Positions 39,627 through 51,140 of a stretch of DNA of 64,000 nucleotides are shown here, one piece after another. The translations under genes were made by a program, and so were the position numbers. Numbering within the stretch: the first letter of the stretch is position 1; each line of letters begins with the position of its first letter. The notes under the pieces are model-generated. The model was given only the letters and a program-made list of their open reading frames with translations, made no database searches and was not told where the DNA came from. This stretch comes from Rhyzopertha dominica (Eukaryota > Arthropoda > Insecta > Coleoptera > Bostrichidae), in the NCBI GenBank assembly GCA_025024175.1, contig QCXZ01000042.1, positions 7,457,501-7,521,500 on the forward strand. Direction: 5' to 3'.

Positions 39627-40844
39627 TGACTTAATACGTTTTTACAGGTGATAACGTACGTTGCTGAAATAACCCAACCCTACCTACGGGGGATGCTATC
39701 AGCCACAAGCACATTATCTGTGATACTCGGAGTTTTAATGCAATTCACGCTAGGATCTTTCTACCATTGGAGAACAGTCGCTCTCATTAACTGTGCAGTA
39801 CCAGTAACATCAATATTACTGCTCTTCTTCGTCCCGGAAAGTCCCCACTGGTTAATAATGAGAAATCGATTTGAAGCTGCTAAAAAGGCGATAGCTTGGT
39901 TGAGAGGATGGACCACAGTGGATAAAATAGAGCCGGAGTTTAAGCAGATTTGCCAAACACTGCAAAGGATGCCGCCAGATAATCCACAACTTGAAGATAG
40001 CTATAGCAAGGAAGTGGTTAAGAGGTATTCGAAGACGGCAGTTTTGAAACATTTCATGAAGAGAGACTTTATCAGACCTTACTTGCTGGTTAGCTTTGTG
40101 TTCTTCCTTTCTCAGTTTACAGGAATGACCACTCTGCAAACATATGCGGTTAAAGTCTTTGCCACCCTAAAATCCCCCATTAATAAATATTACGCGACGA
40201 TAATCTTAGGTGTTGCGGAACTATTCGGCTGCATTGTGTGCATGCTTGTAATACCCTACACAGGAAAGAGGTTGCTGAACTTCATATCTATGTCCTTGTG
40301 CAGCATTTGCTATTTGATAGTAGCCACCTACGCCTACCTCATTGACGTAACACAATTAGAAATTGGTAGTTCCAGTTCATCAACTGCAGAGGAAGCACCT
40401 AACAGCTGGATACCTCTAACGTTCTTGATTACGTCAGCGTTCCTCTCGCACACAGGGATTCGTGTGTTGCCTTGGATACTAACAGGGGAGGTGTATTCTA
40501 ACGAGACCAGAGCTGCTGCCTCTGGGCTGTCTAGTGGAGTAAGCTATGTACTGGGGTTTGTGTCCAACAAAATATTTCTTTCTCTGATCTCTGCCTTCAC
40601 TCTCCCTGGAACATACTGGCTGTATAGTGCTGTTGGGATTTTAGGTGTTATAGTGCTGTACTTCTGGCTACCAGAGACTGAAGGAAAAACGTTGGGTGAA
40701 ATAAACGAACACTTCTCTGGTGTGAGGAGAATGGACAATAAAGTGTACAGGAAGAGACATACTGCTAACGGTGGAACTAGTAATCCCGCTTACTGTGATT
40801 CGGAAAGTGATCTTTGTAAAAATAATTGCGTGAGCAAATTGTAA
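31956..40844 (+). CDS. Facilitated trehalose transporter Tret1-like MFS protein, copy B (5' incomplete)
   Basis: The exons are 31956-32128, 32460-32686 and 39648-40844 (stop TAA). The first two are 173 and 227 bp, as in copy A, with the same phases; together the three encode 531 residues. The start-codon exon is missing. Family marks are FGRKRTM, YVAEITQPYLRG, PESPHWL, LPWILTGEVYSNETR and PETEGKTLGEINEHF. TM7 again reads TGMTTLQTYAV in place of the canonical QxxSGxN. The loop before TM9-10 is shorter than in A (SSSSTAEEAPNSW). The last intron is 6961 bp against 542 bp in A, because of a DD41D transposon (33441-36353) and a LINE (37768-39617). All junctions are canonical and the reading frame is intact, so the gene looks functional. 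A polyadenylation signal follows at 40924. Confidence 0.9.
33441..36353 (+). mobile_element. Tc1/mariner-superfamily transposon (DD41D type) with long TIRs
   Basis: This 2913-bp element is bounded by TA on both sides (33439-33440 and 36354-36355) and begins CAGGGTGGCC / ends GGCCACCCTG. The terminal inverted repeats run from 33441 to about 34150 and from about 35645 to 36353, about 0.7 kb each and highly similar by eye. The outer 184 bp of each TIR (33441-33624 and 36170-36353) itself starts CAGGGTG, ends CACCCTG and is flanked by TA. A broken transposase lies between the TIRs. It is inserted in the last intron of transporter B, in the same orientation. Confidence 0.9.
34178..35160 (+). pseudogene. 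DD41D transposase pseudogene
   Basis: It starts at ATG 34178 (MTHYSQNELDDMVFILGES). An HTH region follows (DPHISCRQLTRILGICRTSV, about 34430-34490), then the DDE core: VLFTDERTFHRNG (first Asp), INVWAGIIGSYIIGPYFFEG, FQHDGAPA (second Asp, about 34910-34935), and CPARSPALTPIDFF (third Asp, about 35010-35045). Counting the residues between the second and third Asp gives 41, the DD41D arrangement known from rosa/visitor-type elements. Breaks are a frameshift near 34350, a stop after the HTH (about 34550), a frameshift near 34915 and an extra T in the poly-T run near 35046. There is one N at 34932. It cannot encode an active enzyme as it stands. Confidence 0.85.
36360..37767. other. Transporter B intron sequence between two inserted elements
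   Basis: The plus strand is unusually pyrimidine-rich up to about 37230, with three N near 37257-37266. It may be a decayed minus-strand transposon, but I could not align it to a family. Confidence 0.35.
37768..39617 (+). mobile_element. LINE, 5'-truncated, with open RT reading frame
   Basis: An uninterrupted frame runs from about 37768 to the stop at 39251. RT blocks in order are FPNSWKGGLVKPIPK, DFRPITILPAISKLLERVI, VQSAFRSGYGCGTALAHI, LLDYSKAFDTIDHRILL (motif A), GVPQGSILGPLLFSVYTC (motif B) and YADDTQIYYF (motif C, catalytic Asp pair). These are followed by RRIQKVQNSCLRYIHGIRKF and FRTDVHNVNIRRKD. The 3' UTR ends CCAATAAACGG followed by about 8 TTA units (39592-39617), just upstream of the transporter B acceptor. 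The endonuclease/ORF1 part is absent. It is much better preserved than its relative at 2-4 kb, so it is younger. The clade is jockey/CR1-like by eye. Confidence 0.9.
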
Positions 40845-40923
40845 ATGGGTTGTATTTATGTGCTTGTTTTTATATTTCTACGGGTACGAGTGTACCGTGT
40901 TGTTGTACAAATTTTTATTAGTT

Positions 40924-40929
40924 AATAAA
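40924..40929 (+). terminator. Polyadenylation signal, transporter B
   Basis: AATAAA 80 bp after the stop codon. Confidence 0.6.
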
Positions 40930-41394
40930 AAATAATTGTTAAAGCAGCCTTGATTTTGGTTGCGAATCACATCAAGTAGTAAATTCCATCACCTTTAATA
41001 TGGTAATCAAGGTTTATTAAGCATTTCCGCGCGACAAAGTTTTATTTTCCTAAAGGAATGCTAAATTATTTATTACACATTTTCATCCTCTCGATTAATT
41101 GTAAAATAATAATCACAAGTTACCTGCGTTAAAATAAAGACCACAAGAATTTACCTAAACTTACCCTCAAGTTATTGTTAAAATTGTATGAACTAATGAG
41201 TTCTTCGTCATGCATGTGACAACCACAAATAATTAATTAAGGGTCATGTCATAATTCCTGCGCATATCAAGCTGGGCTTGNACTGCCGCTNGTGAAAAAA
41301 ACAAGTGTTTTCATATTATAAAAGTCTGTCATTGGAACATCACTTAGCTATATAGAGAGTGCGGGTAGTTCACCCAGTTTATGTGTAAAAAATT

Positions 41395-41605
41395 TCAAAT
41401 CGGGGTCTTCTGATGCAATGGAACGCGGCACTGTAGCGGATTAATGTGCGTATATCAAAATTTAAACACTGCGCAAAAAACGGTTGCCGAAATTCACGGT
41501 GCGTTACAAGAAGCTTGCCAGGAATAGTGTGTGGATAGTTCAACGGTAACTTGATGGAGTAAGCATTGCTTTCTCCTGCAATTACGGTTAAAGAAGATCC
41601 AATCC
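41395..41605 (+). mobile_element. Mariner N-terminal (HTH) fragment
   Basis: The reading QNLNTAQKTVAEIHGALQEA then CVDSSTV matches the first helix-turn-helix of mariner-type transposases, 'KTxxEIHxxLxEVYGDxxxSxxTVxRWxxRF'. The rest of the transposase is missing and stops occur. Confidence 0.45.
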
Positions 41606-41619
41606 AAGAGGACATAGTT

Positions 41620-42920
41620 TATTAATCAGTCTTCCGAAACATTTAATGAAAAAGAAATTGCGTTTCTTAATAAAGGTTTGAAATTTAATTTACCTTTTAG
41701 GAATCCACCAGTATGCTAAAATCATAGCTGGCATTGAAACCGCCACTAGAAAATTTAGAAGATACCGATATACTTTAAAACTTTATTAGAGACGTATGCA
41801 TAATTCAAATAGAGAATAATTTGAGTAATAATAGAAAACTTTGGAATAAATAAAACCATTAAATATTGAAAGTATCAAAGATAAAGATTGCTTTTATCGG
41901 AAAGCTGACAAGGGAAATCAAATTGCGATACTGGATAAGCCAGACTATTTAAAAAAAGTAATGACCTTTTAGAAAACGGTCCATATAACAAACTACCTCG
42001 GAAAGCATTGTGACAGTCTTATTACACCTGCTTTGAAATATAAATTGCAAGTTTCAAACCTAACTATGCCTAAATTGTATTTTCTCTCCAAAATCCATAA
42101 AACAGGTAAATCGGTGAGACCTATTGTTTCGCAAGGAAGTCTTCTATTTTTAGATGTATTGATGTCAAGAAGGAGCAACAATAATGGGTACAGAAAACAT
42201 ACAAATACAAATAGGTTTATAATCAATGAGTCGCAACATTCTTATCAACATAAACTTTCTGCCTTGAACATCCTAGTTAATAGGTTAGTATATTTTCCTT
42301 TATCAAAAGCGAACTTTGAAAAATTGAAAAAACTCAAATATATCAAGAACGTATCAGTTCATAATGGGTACTGTACTAAAACAGTAAAAAATGTACTTAG
42401 GAAGATGCAGCACAAAAAAACCAGATGGTAGATGCAAACATTTTGTCTTTACCAACTACAGTAGAATTGAATTTACCAAAATTTCCTTTGAATTTGGGCT
42501 TACCAAAAGATTATAACGCATCCTAAAACCTTTTGGTTTCAAACTGGCTTTTACCGCCAATAATACTATCAAAAATCTTTTATGAAATCTAAAGGATAGA
42601 GTAGATCAAAAAGCATATTTCAAATACAATGTAGTATAGTTATAATCTTGAATATATTGGGCAGACCAAGAGTTCCATAGGAGTTGGATTTAAAGAGCAC
42701 ATAGCTCATTTCAAGTTTGATCGGTCAAGTGTCGCCCAACATTTTAAAGACACATCTCAATCCATAACTTGTGAGAACTTAAAGCTAGCTAAATAATTTC
42801 TAACAACGCGGAACTAAACACGTTTGAAAACATCTTTATCCAAATGAACAAAGATACTTTAACGAATTCAGATTTAGGCCTAATTCCAAGATCCACGTTG
42901 TGTGAACTAATTAGATAAGG
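41620..42920 (+). mobile_element. Penelope-like retroelement with GIY-YIG remnant, RT core deleted
   Basis: Pieces in order: KEIAFLNKGLKFNLPFRNPP, KADKGNQIAILDKPDYLKK, LKYKLQVSNLTMPKLYFLSK and IHKTGKSVRPIVS (RT N-terminus). The reading then jumps directly to FLDVLMSRRSNN-GYRKHT and HKLSALNILVNRL, which lie after the RT core in intact elements. Near 42650-42720, EYIGQTKSSIGVGFKEH and SSVAQHFKDT represent the GIY-YIG endonuclease domain. The RT motifs A to C, including YVDD, are therefore deleted. Penelope-like elements encode RT and GIY-YIG in one ORF. The order of pieces and the recognisable endonuclease make this call firm despite the stops. Confidence 0.8.
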
Positions 42921-43990
42921 GATTCACTCAAACGCGAAATTCAAATAGTATTAATAATGACGTTTTGTTGACTGACTCCACTTTCGCCGAAGACCTGGTG
43001 AGGAGAATATCCTCCGGTTAATCGGGATAATCCGCCCAGTCTTCCAAAAAAGACTGGACAAAGGAAACCAATTTTTGGGTTTAGCTTTAGTCCAAGAAAA
43101 TCCATAACCAAATGATTGAGAAGTGCTATTATGCATGATATTGGAAAATCCACAGTGCATAGGATACTCTAACAAATGGTAAAAGTTTGTTACTTGTAGT
43201 ATCTTCAACAACTACAGTACTAAGTTTGTGTAGTATTTATTTCCGGCATGGCATAGCACACGCAGTATTTTACAATCACATTATTTCCACTAATGTTTAC
43301 CTAATATCATTAAAAAAAACCGCTATTATCACACTTACCCCACTTCATATTACTTTTGATCCGCTCAAAATTCTTGAAAGGTCATTGTTTGATATGAGAT
43401 GAATACTTTAGAAAGATAAAAACCAAGTACACGTTTATCATGAGGTTTGCAAATGTTATATAATTAATGCAAACAAAATTATAAAAATAGATGGCTATAT
43501 CCTTTCCTTAGTATTTTGAATGAACATCTTCAATCTGAAAACTATACGACATGTAATGGGATATCTGCAACTTTTTTTGAAATAATTATTAATTGTAAAC
43601 ATCTTTAATTTATCCGCACTTTTATGCCGAACCTTTACATGCCATTACAACTCGAGCAGAAACAAAGGAGATAGTATTGGCAGAAAAAAATGTTTATCAT
43701 GCCATGTGTCTGAGTTTTTAAGATAACACGTTCGTTCTTATACCTAATCTGGCCATGGTGACACCAAGTGTAAAAGTTTGTAAAGGTTACAAAGGAAAGG
43801 ATACTGTTGCTGCTACGTATGTTGTTACTGGAGCAGAATGATTAATAACAGGTAAATTAATCAATTTCTTTTAATTTCAATCACATCTAATCATTAATGG
43901 AAAATTTCAAGTACCAATAACTATACTTTTAAAGCGTGCTAAAAATAACATGTAAGTTATCGATGGTGACTTGTAGTCGTTCTTTTTTAG
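42921..43990. other. Upstream region of transporter C, no gene seen
   Basis: Short ORFs only. No counterpart of the conserved A/B upstream block was found here. Confidence 0.4.
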
Positions 43991-46900
43991 TGAAAAAATA
44001 TCCACTCAAAACGATATATCCACGGTACGGGAAGCTATACCACAAATATTTGCTGTCACAGTAAATGGACTTTTGTTACTGGCATATGGGTTAACTCGGG
44101 ATATACCACAATACTGATACCAGCACTATCAGACAGCACCGTAGAGAACAGCTTTTTATTAGGTAAGAATAACTAAGTCTGAACACAGTGTTATTGTATG
44201 AATTCTGTATGCAGCAAAAACTGTTTTCGATTTTTATAAATTTAAATTAAGCTTTCTACTTAAATAATAAACTAAATCAGAATGTCTATTTCGAAGGATA
44301 CATGTATTTACATAGCTCTTTAAAAATATTGTCACTATTTGAATGAAGAAGTTGAAGCTGCACAGGCCTTTTTTTATTTCTAGGATAAACAGTTATTTGA
44401 TTTAATGAGATTAAAAACATACATTACTAGTGTTATCAACAATAAAATTATTTAAATTTAGCATTTCTAAAGGAACTATATGCAAGTTTTTTAAAAGGCA
44501 ATTTTTTCATATTTTTCCAACTTTTGAAGATGAAGAATCTATTTCCTGGGTCAGTTCCATCAACTTCATAAGTGCACCCATCGGATGTATAGCTTCAGGT
44601 GCATTCACGCAAGCACTGGGTAGAAGGAGGGCACTGCAAATCACTACAGTCCCTTTTTTGGCGGCATGGTTACTTATAAGTTACTCCACATCAGTTTGGC
44701 ACATATATTTGGCGCAGATAATAGGTGGACTGAACGGAGGACTTTTGGAAGCACCGGTAAGTAGTACTAGTTCTAGATAGGGTTACAAAAAGATAAGATA
44801 CTGAAATTACAAATGACAAACACGGTTTAGTTTTAAAGTCGCATTGCCGCCCACTAATCCAAATATTGAACATTTATGACAGTATTTAATTCATTGCTTA
44901 AAACGTCTAAAAATGAAGTGATTCGAATAACTTTGAACTCATTGCGAATACATGTTCAGTAGGTCTTCACCCCTTACCACAAGAAGATATCGACTACTTG
45001 ATTCAATCTATGCCTCGCCGAGTAATTAGAGTGCACCACTAACCGCTGTGGAATGATACGATGTTATTTTTTTGTTACTTTTTCTTACACTAAAGCTAAT
45101 CACAAGATTAATACAAAATCATTCGAAACAGTTTCCTTTTTGGTATATAACTTTTCTAGATATTTTCTTGGGAAAACGGCAAGGGTGTTTGGGCTAAATT
45201 AAGAAATGGATTTTTTTAATTTTGTCTCTAGTATACTCGTATTTGTGAATCCACTTACGCTGGCCAGTTGTGTTCATAAATATCATGGTTTCTTTCATAT
45301 ATAGCGCGCGTTTTTCTATAATCAGTATGGAATCGAAAACTACCAGAATTAGAACCCTCAATGCACGTTTTTGTTTTTTTTTTGAAAAAAAGAAAACTAA
45401 ATTTTCACTATTCCTTGAAATCTTTTTGTCTCGCTTGCAATTGGCTATGGATTCATCAAACGACGATCTTTTTATAAATACATGTTTTGAAAAATACCAG
45501 CATTGTACAATTTTCTGTATTATTTTTGGTTTTCCAGTAGTTATTGATGTAAAACGTGTTTCCTTGCTTCTATCAGTTATCTCCACATAAACGCAAAAAT
45601 TAATAATGCACTTATGGAGTTTTCAAACTAAAAAGAATTTCATAACGATCGAATACTATATCTTCTTCGGGGTTGGGACAATATAGATCTTTTTGTAAGT
45701 AAAGAAAGAGGTCTATTTATTTTAATTACGAAGGAACTTAAGAAACGAATGATATTGAGAAAACTTCCAGCTGTGCACGCGAGCAATGAGAGCTACGTTT
45801 TTAATTTTTATTCAGTAAGACATGCAGTTTCATTATTTTTCTGCCTATTTAGTAAATTTTGCGGTATTTATTTAGTTATTATTTTAGTTGCATTAAATCC
45901 AGAAGCTTATAATCATATTTCAAAAATAATCAAATGCATGAAAAACTGGACCACTTTGTATTTACATTTCTTTTGTAAAATCAGAAATAAGCAAGATTAA
46001 ATGTCAATCAATCTCTGACTACATTTGCCAATTACTGATTCCATTTGCCCTCATCTAACTCTGGTAGCTGTTTTGCTGTTTCGCCATCAATCAGTTCCTT
46101 AAGACACTTATACTTAATTATCTCTTTGCTTTTAATATTTGGAAGAAATTTGCCATCAATTCTAATCTGATTTTGATTCTTAAATTATGTATTTGTTTAA
46201 TCTTTATATAAATTTATTTTATCTTAACGTATGTATTAAATTTATAATTCGCATTAAGTAGGTAATTATCTGAAACGAAAAGAGCTGATTATTAAAGTGT
46301 ATAAGCCACTGAAGTATTGTTCTTGTTCATATATAGGGTGCTGAATGTTTCTCACTTTTTAACAAAAACACCGATCCACACCANCAATATCGGTANTTTC
46401 TTCTAATTGCAGGTACTATCGTATGTTGCTGAANTAACCCAACCACACTTACGCGGAGCATTGTCCACNATTGNGCAACTTGAACTGATANTTGGCACTA
46501 TAATACAATTTGTACTCGGAACCTTTTTNCATTGGANAACATTNGCCCTGATAAACTGTGCAGTACCTCTATTAGCCATGATACTCTTAGTCTTCGTTCC
46601 AGAAAGCCCACACTGGTTAATCAAGAAAAATCGACTTGACGACGCCAGAAATGCAATGGCTTGGTTGATAGGGTGGACTACTGTGGAGAAAATAGAGCCA
46701 GAATTCGAAGAACTCTGTCGAACATTGGGAAAGCTACCTACGGACAACGCAATGTGGGAAGAAATGAAGAAAGATGAAGAAAAATCTTCGAAGTTAGGGA
46801 CATTACAGAATCTCGTGAAACGTGATTTCGTAAAGCCTTTTTTACTGGTCAGCCTAGTACTCTTCGTTCTGCATTTTTCTGGAACATATACAATACAAAC

Positions 46901-47588
46901 GTACGCAGTTCAAGTATTTGCCAGCTTACGGACGCCCATCGATAAATATTACGCAACAATGGTACTCGGCGCTACAGAACTTCTAGGATGTATCACAGGA
47001 ATGCTCGTGCTCCCTCGTCTAGGGAAGAGATTTCTCAACTTCGTCTGTATCGTTGTATACAGTACTTGTTTCTTAACAGTAGCTACATACGCTTTTATGA
47101 TCAACGCCAAATATTTAGAATTGGACAGCTCCACTGAAACAACCACTGACCAGGTGCCTAACACCTGGATACCCATCACTTTCCTAGTCATCTCCGCGTT
47201 CGTCTCCCTTGCAGGACCACGTCCGTTGCCCTGGACATTAATTGGGGAAGTATATTCTAGCGAAATGAGAGCATTCGGGTCTGGTTTATCTAGCGCAGTG
47301 GCCCACATAACAGGATTTATTTCTCACAAAGTTTTTCTCAGAATGATTAGTACTTTAACCCTCCCTGGAACGTTTTGGTTTTACAGTGCCGTTGGGTTTT
47401 TAGGAGTTATTGCACTTTATTTCTGGTTACCAGAAACGGAAGGGAAGAGTTTACATCAAATAAATGAACATTTCTCTGGCAAAAAGAAAATGGATAATAC
47501 AGTGTGTAAAAGGCGACGTAATGTTGAAGAAAAACCTATTAATCTCGAATACTTGGCAGGCGATCGTAGCTGTGTGAGCCAACTGTGA
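43991..47588 (+). CDS. Facilitated trehalose transporter Tret1-like MFS protein, copy C (frameshifted in first visible exon)
   Basis: The exons are 43991-44162, 44530-44756 and 46413-47588 (stop TGA). The first is 172 bp instead of 173. One base is missing within 44091-44100, where A and B read GMTLGY; the frame then runs into TGA at 44115-44117. The other two exons are open (75 and 391 residues, plus the split codon) and keep LGRRRAL, QPHLRG, PESPHWL, LPWTLIGEVYSSEMR and PETEGKSLHQINEHF. TM10 reads AGPRPLPW, nearer the canonical GPxPW than in A or B. TM7 reads SGTYTIQTYAV. Nine N bases between 46384 and 46544 show uncertain sequence, so the frameshift may be an assembly error. Otherwise C is a recent pseudogene or starts translation from another exon. 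The start-codon exon is not found. AATAAA follows at 47634. Confidence 0.8.
44955..45050 (+). mobile_element. Tc1-like transposase C-terminal scrap
   Basis: One frame reads GLHPLPQEDIDYLIQSMPRR then VIRVHH, matching the terminal 'xxLxxLIxSMPRRxxAVIxxxG' helix of Tc1-like transposases. It lies in the last intron of transporter C. No other part was found. Confidence 0.45.
45194..45590. other. Intron stretch open on both strands, unrecognised
   Basis: A 130-codon minus-strand ORF and a 106-codon plus-strand ORF overlap here, in the last intron of transporter C. Neither resembles a known family. The plus ORF contains a poly-Phe/Lys run, so low complexity explains part of the openness. Confidence 0.3.
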
Positions 47589-47633
47589 TCTCTTACACTC
47601 TCATAATAATCGTACTTAATGCTAATTAACATA

Positions 47634-47639
47634 AATAAA
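47634..47639 (+). terminator. Polyadenylation signal, transporter C
   Basis: AATAAA 46 bp after the stop codon. Confidence 0.6.
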
Positions 47640-48479
47640 GACTATACATTCACAATCACGTGGTTTGATTTACAAAAAATATAGGCTGTTAAAGTTGCTA
47701 AGCTATTAGACCTATATGCAGCATGCAATGCTCGAGGTTTATAATCAACTAAATTAATTTTAATTAAATGGCAATTCAAAGAAAATAAAAAAATAATAAA
47801 ACAAAAATCCAAGGTAAATTTTAACCAGAATAATCAATATTCAATTAACCTCCCACCGATGTCTGCGCGCTATTATGTTTCTAATGAAGTTCTTTGAAAC
47901 TTCTTTGAATTTCTTCGATGGACAAAGATACCACAGCATCTCTTATTAGATTTTTAGTTCTCCAACATTATTAGACAGATTATCCCTTCACACTATTTGC
48001 TTTAATCATCCTAGCAAATAAAAACCGATACTCCTGACACGATACAATACTGGACCATTTCTTCCAATCCACTATCTCCAAATTTAAAGTTTAACCAGTT
48101 AGCAGCAGGACGACCATCCTCTTATTTGGATTGTAGGTAGAGAGAAGACTTAATAAAATATTCTTGCAATTGCTGATTTTACAATTTAAATAAGTTTTAA
48201 AAATTTTTACTGATCCTGCAAATCAATTAATTTATTATTGTCACATCATAAACTGATCTCATGTCCGACTCTGATAATTGGCCCCAATATTAAAGTATTC
48301 CTTCAATGTAAAAGGTAGTAATATTAAGTTTGTTATTAATTGCAACAAATAATGCTAAAGAATTANAAAAAATGGTAGAATAGTTCATAGAAGAAGCACT
48401 GCTGGTACAAGTATTAATCAAACACAAAATAAACAAAAACTAAAAGATTTCAGGTAGTAGAGAATATATATAAATGATG

Positions 48480-50260
48480 ACATGCCCAGAAGGGATAGAC
48501 AAATAAAAAATCGCATTCCTAAACATCCATGCGCCAACCGAAGACGCAGATGCAGCTTTGAAGGAACTGTTTTACAATTAATTGGACCAAGAATATGAAA
48601 GGATAAGGAGGTACGATCAAAAAATAATATTGGGGGAAGAAGTATTCCAACTAACAGTAGGCAAGCACAGCAAACACGCAACCACAAATGAAAATGGGCA
48701 ACTCTTAATAGATTTTGCGAAGGAAAAAGGTATGATCATAAAGAGTACATAGTTCAAGAAAAAATAAGTTTATGAAGCAAATTGGAGAGCATCAGATGGA
48801 GCTGTCCTAAATTACATAAATCATGTATTAATTGTAAAGGAAGAAGCAAGAAATATAATAGGCATTCATAATTACAGAGGGCTGCTGATTCCCACCACTA
48901 CCTAGTGGGAGTAAAGCTAAAACAACAAGTACCAGAAGCAAAAAACCAAAAGAACGCATTAACACAAAGAAGTGTATTACACTAAAACAATAGGAGGAGA
49001 AAAAGCAATATAGAAGAAAGTGATTAGAGTATAATTTGAAGAGCATAACGGGAGACATTGAAGTATGGTGGTGATGAGATAATAAGGAAGATGCATTTAT
49101 CCTACAAAACATATGGGAGACAGAGAAAATGCCCGAGAGTTGGGAGAAGCCGCCAATCATAAAAAAGGTAACAAGGCTGAATTTCAAAATTATAAAAGAA
49201 GAGTAATGTTGAATATAGCGTACAAGATTTTGGCAACATGCATAAAAACAAACTGGCTTTTAGTGCAGACAGGGAAGTATCAGTGTGGATTTAGAAAAGG
49301 CAGATCGGTCGTAGACAAACTCTTTACATTGAGGGAAATCCCAGCTGAAAGTTATTAATATAAGAAAGAAATGTATGTGTTATTTATAGACTTTAAGCAA
49401 CAATATGACAGAATAAAAAGAGAAGAACTGTAAAAAGCATTGGAGGAGCTATAAATAAAAAAAAATGATAAGGATGACTAAGAGGCAAGGGAAAATACAA
49501 AAACTATGGATGTAAATGGAAAGATAAAAGAAAACTTTAAAGTAGAGCAAGGATTAAGAGAGTGATCCCCTATCTGCACTATTGTTCAATTGTGCACTGG
49601 AATATGTCATGAGGAAGGCTAAATTAATACAATGGATTGGTATGCACTAAAAGCTATCAGTGTTTGGCGTTTGCCGATGATCTCGCCCTAACAAGAAGAA
49701 CTGTAGATGAATTGAAAACAACGAAAAGATTAGAAGAAGCTGCTCTTGAAATAGGACTGCAAATAAATGAAAAAAAATAAAATCAGCTACATATGACATG
49801 GACCGACAAGGAATATGACGAACAGAATGCTTTAAAAATAACTTCAATAATAGGGAGCGTGATCATTGCACCTACTTGGGCACAAAATTCGGCAGAACAT
49901 TATTAGAGTTCTAAAGAAACAGCTATATAAGACCATCATCAGGCCGGTGGTACTGAACGGCACTAAGGTCTGTGCGGTGGGAATAGTAAAACAGAAAATG
50001 CAACCAATATGGGAAATGAAGGTCCTACGCAAAATCTATGATGGTAAAAAAAATTAGACGGTACATGGCAAAGAAGAAGAAACAGAGAGGTAGAGCTGAA
50101 CGTAGTGCAAGTGTAAAGGTCCAAAGACTGAAATGGTTGGGGCACATGATTAGGATGCAGCAAAGTAGAATACCAAGCAAGGTAGGCGGGAGAAAGAGCA
50201 TAACAGACTAAGGACAGAAAGGACTGGAGAAAGTTAGTCAATCAAGCCACGGACCTATTA
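48480..50260 (+). mobile_element. Second LINE type: decayed endonuclease plus RT
   Basis: APE-type endonuclease pieces are EEVFQLTVGKHSKHATTNEN, GQLLIDFAKEKGMIIKST and RNIIGIHNYRGADSHHYLV. In the last piece the usual SDH is SHH. RT pieces follow: WEKPPIIKKGNKAEFQNYKR, YQCGFRKGRSVVDKLFTLR (about 49280-49340), FADDLALTRRT (catalytic motif near 49670) and EIGLQINEKK. The tail reads RLKWLGHMIRMQQSRIPSKV (about 50125-50185). Frames are broken throughout. This belongs to the LINE group whose endonuclease is often misannotated as craniofacial development protein 2-like, and is different from the ATT-tailed family elsewhere in the window. It lies between transporter C and Aos1. Confidence 0.8.
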
Positions 50261-51140
50261 TATAAATATTATGTTATTTAAGATCATCAAATGGGGAACT
50301 TCCTACTTGATCGATGTTGTAGAAGCCAAAATATCAATCATTATTTTTTCTTACTGTAATTTCCAGTTTTTCAAAACGTAGCTTCTATAGATTGACAAAT
50401 TTTGATAACGTGTCTGGGCGGTCGTGCATGTCCTTCCCGTTAATGGGATAAATAGAAGACGTCATAATGTTAAATACTTTGTAAATCAGGCGAATATTGC
50501 TTGTAGTTCTTTGCCTTAACCTTTACGATGAGTAAGAGCTGCTTCTGCTAATCTACTAGAATACATTCCTGATAAATTTAAAGCTGTATAATAAGAAAAT
50601 AGTTTATATTAACAGAAAGATTACCCAAATTAAACTATTAAAAAGTCTCGTTCCCACTTTAATATGCATAATAGAAAGAAAATACAAGGCGTTCCTGCAA
50701 ATAACTCATAAGTAAAACTTTGAAACCTCCTTTCAAATTACAAAAAAAATCGTAAGTAGGTATCTATATGCAAAGTAACGGTCCCGCTAAAGCGCGCTAA
50801 CTTCTTGTCTGAATGTATCTTTTCTTTGTTAATTCGATTGTGCTAATGAATAAATGTATTTTTTTTCAACCGAGATATGCCAACATTTATCAAAAGGACA
50901 AATTTGAAGAGGATACTTCTTTCAATAAAAAATTACTTCGGATCATTGTTTTATTTCAATAAACATGCCTTTTTCAAATAGAATAATAGTTATAACCATT
51001 CTCAGAAAAAAAGTTATAGAACTTTTCTTATGTTATCGTTATCGGGAGACAACGATAATAAGACACCAATATGTCAGTAAGTCATATACTTTTAAACAAA
51101 CACGTACATTTCAAAAACGGGCAATTAGAATGCCGTCATC
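50261..51140. other. Intergenic stretch, no gene seen
   Basis: AT-rich, no recognisable coding or RNA features. Confidence 0.4.
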
